Assembly: GCA_009937505.1 (NCBI GenBank) | Contig: JAACFJ010000019.1 | Span: 1 to 54,329 of the forward strand | Source of the DNA: Gammaproteobacteria bacterium | GTDB taxonomy: Bacteria > Pseudomonadota > Gammaproteobacteria > Steroidobacterales > Woeseiaceae | Reading direction: 5' to 3' | Length of the DNA stretch: 54,329 nt | Shown: piece after piece, positions 52,363 to 54,329 of the stretch | Layout of the letters: the number at the start of each line of letters is the position of its first letter | Numbering within the stretch: position 1 is the first letter of the stretch | The notes under the pieces: generated by a model | What the model saw: the letters and a program-made list of their open reading frames with translations, nothing else | Databases searched by the model: none | Told to the model about the DNA's origin: nothing | Translations under genes and position numbers: made by a program

Positions 52363-52961
52363 GACAGGCGCTCCTCGATCAGCTTCAACGCCGGCAGCGT
52401 GACCAGCACTTTCTCGAAGCGGATCAGCACGACCGGATCGATGGATGCTGCATCGCAAATGCCTACGTTCGGCAGGTTGCGTGCCGCGAGAAACAGCGTT
52501 TCGTCGAAGGCCTCGTTAAGGATCAGCACGTTGTCCAGCTCGAGCTCCTTCAGTTTGCCGGCAAGCAGCTTCGTCTTCGGTGCCTCCAGTTGCATCGACT
52601 CGACAACAACCAGGCGATCCTGGCGGACGAGTTCGGACAGCACCGACCGCAGAGCCGCGCGGTACATTTTCTTGTTGACCTTCTGGTCATGGCTGCGGGG
52701 CTGAGCTGCAAACGTGCGGCCACCGCCCACCCAGATCGGGCTGCGGATCGTTCCGGCGCGTGCACGGCCCGTACCCTTCTGTCGCCACGGCTTGGCGCCG
52801 CCACCGCGAACTGCGGAGCGGTTCTTTTGTGCCTTGGTGCCGGCCCGCGCGCCCGCGAGATACGCGGTGACGACCTGGTGGACCAGCGCCTGGTTGAATG
52901 CTGCGCCGAATGTGCTCTCGGCGACGTCGACAGATCCGCTGCCCTGCATTTTCAGCTTCAT
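52359..52961 (-). CDS. rplD: 50S ribosomal protein L4
   Basis: [40 protein letters not shown]. Confidence 0.98.
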   Translation of the reverse strand: MKLKMQGSGSVDVAESTFGAAFNQALVHQVVTAYLAGARAGTKAQKNRSAVRGGGAKPWRQKGTGRARAGTIRSPIWVGGGRTFAAQPRSHDQKVNKKMYRAALRSVLSELVRQDRLVVVESMQLEAPKTKLLAGKLKELELDNVLILNEAFDETLFLAARNLPNVGICDAASIDPVVLIRFEKVLVTLPALKLIEERLS

Positions 52962-52963
52962 CG

Positions 52964-53617
52964 TTACGCCCCCCGCGCCTTGATTGCCGGACGCACGATT
53001 ACCCGTCCGCCCTTGTGCCCCGGGACGGCGCCCTTGATGAGGAGAAGGTTGCGCTCTGCGTCGACCCGGACCACCTCGAGATTCTGCACGGTGCTGCGCG
53101 CGTTACCCATGTGCCCGGACATCTTCTTACCCTTGAACACCCGGCCCGGAGTCTGGTTCTGGCCGATCGAGCCCGGGGCGCGGTGTGCCAGCGAGTTGCC
53201 GTGCGTGGCGTCCTGGGTTCTGAAATTGTGGCGCTTGACCGTGCCCGCGAAACCCTTACCGATAGACGTACCGATGACGTCCACCTTCTGGCCTTCTTCG
53301 AAGAGATCGACTTTGACTTCGTTGCCGGCCTCGTAATCAGCTTCGTCGGTGTCGTCGAGGCGGAACTCCGCAATTAGATCGCCGGCTTCAACCTTCGCCT
53401 GGGCGAAGTGGCCGGCTTGAGGCTTGGACACGCGAGACGCCTTGCGCTGACCCGCAGAAACCTGCAGGGCGCGATAGCCGTCATTCTCGGCGGTCTTCAC
53501 CTGAGTAATCTGATTCGGTTGTGCCTCGATAACGGTGACGGGAATCGATACTCCGTCCTCCGTGAAGACACGTGTCATGCCGCACTTGCGGCCAACAAGA
53601 CCCATAGTCATGCTCAA
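52964..53617 (-). CDS. rplC: 50S ribosomal protein L3
   Basis: [27 protein letters not shown]...[21 protein letters not shown]; exact start among 53617/53605 uncertain. Confidence 0.97.
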   Translation of the reverse strand: MSMTMGLVGRKCGMTRVFTEDGVSIPVTVIEAQPNQITQVKTAENDGYRALQVSAGQRKASRVSKPQAGHFAQAKVEAGDLIAEFRLDDTDEADYEAGNEVKVDLFEEGQKVDVIGTSIGKGFAGTVKRHNFRTQDATHGNSLAHRAPGSIGQNQTPGRVFKGKKMSGHMGNARSTVQNLEVVRVDAERNLLLIKGAVPGHKGGRVIVRPAIKARGA

Positions 53618-53729
53618 AACCTCACACTGACTTCGTTTGGCCAGCGTCTAACTCTGTCCGTATCTCTCTTCGCCCCGACTACGATTGGCCGGAGCTGCAT
53701 GTGTTCGCGCATATTGCAGACACGCGAAA

Positions 53730-53780
53730 GGGCCAGCCATCGCTGAGAGCTTCATGCTCTACCTGCTCAGGGGCTGACCC
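53730..53780 (-). other. Hairpin in the putative rplC leader
   Basis: Minus-strand GGGTCAGCC...AGAGC-ATGAA-GCTCT...GGCTGGCCC; nested stems. Confidence 0.5.
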
Positions 53781-53956
53781 TAGCTCCCAACGCCGTCCTT
53801 CGACGACGCCGGCGGTCCGGGATTTGCCGAGGACGCCTTGCGGTTTCCCGGCGTCCAAATAGTCAAGCGCCACACGAATGCCCTTCTTGGTGCATCGGTG
53901 ACGCCATTTTTCGAATCTGGCCGACTCCCGGCCCGGCCAAATCCAGCGAGCCCGCA

Positions 53957-53984
53957 ATTATACCCCGCACCCTCTCTAAAGCAA
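53957..53984 (-). promoter_or_regulatory. Putative sigma70-type promoter upstream of rplC
   Basis: Minus strand TTGCTT-16 nt-TATAAT (TTGCTTTAGAGAGGGTGCGGGGTATAAT). Confidence 0.68.
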
Positions 53985-54057
53985 GGGTTTGATGGCGAGA
54001 ATTTTCAGCTTTTTTTCGCCTATCTTTCAGCCACTTACAGGCGCGCCGAAATCCTGC

Positions 54058-54329
54058 CTAGTTCAGCTTGATCTGAACGTCGACCCCAGCGGGAAGCTCC
54101 AGTTTCATCAGCGCGTCAACGGTCTTGTCCGTCGGGTCGACGATATCCATCAGGCGCTTATGTGTCCGGATCTCGTACTGATCGCGGGCGTCCTTATTCA
54201 CGTGCGGCGAAATCAGGACCGTGAAGCGCTCCTTTTTCATCGGCAGCGGAATCGGGCCCTTGACCGTGGCACCCGTACGCTTGGCGGTGTCCACGATCTC
54301 GCGCGCTGAGTTGTCGATCAGGCGATGAT
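54058..54329 (-). CDS. rpsJ: 30S ribosomal protein S10 (partial, N-terminus beyond window)
   Basis: [89 protein letters not shown]. Confidence 0.97.
   Translation of the reverse strand, partial: HRLIDNSAREIVDTAKRTGATVKGPIPLPMKKERFTVLISPHVNKDARDQYEIRTHKRLMDIVDPTDKTVDALMKLELPAGVDVQIKLN

Noticed and set aside
51151-52704. 517-aa plus-strand ORF
   Set aside because: Antisense to rplB/rplW/rplD, which are unambiguous.
53679-53957. 92-aa minus-strand ORF in the rpsJ-rplC spacer
   Set aside because: No recognisable family, lies over the putative leader hairpins; considered leader RNA rather than a gene, though a leader peptide cannot be excluded.

Overview
Chromosomal window from a GC-rich gammaproteobacterium, mostly housekeeping and with no phage, CRISPR, tRNA or rRNA seen. 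The left part holds lnt(partial)-corC-ybeY-phoH-miaB, a fused ATP sulfurylase/APS kinase, ssb, an MFS transporter, uvrA, an S9 peptidase, an operon of an ATP-grasp protein, a YjdF/DUF2238 protein and a 1366-aa membrane protein, slyX, uup, nhaA, terB-like, upp, a carbonic anhydrase, trpS, ggt, a Xaa-Pro dipeptidase, an SDR and an RND efflux pair. The right part (40.2-54.3 kb, minus strand) is the S10-spc-alpha ribosomal protein super-operon from rpsJ to rplQ. The most notable observations are: (1) rpsD and rpoA form one continuous ORF because the S4 C-terminal coding region appears to carry an internal deletion of about 37 nt with a frameshift, with the original S4 C-terminus ([11 protein letters not shown]) still legible in another frame; (2) a 440-nt rpsJ-rplC spacer with a strong-looking sigma70-type promoter and a long, hairpin-containing leader; (3) REP-like hairpins with compensatory stem changes inside the spc operon; (4) a 257-bp MITE-like element with 31-bp terminal inverted repeats filling the whole ggt-trpS gap; (5) two related intergenic elements that share conserved inner motifs but have unrelated, self-complementary outer arms; (6) a decayed DUF1801 gene; (7) a probable CTG start for rplN; (8) an uncharacterised 1366-aa protein with an apparent internal duplication. 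I see no convincing new multi-gene system; the most unusual signals are the S4/alpha fusion and the intergenic repeat families.
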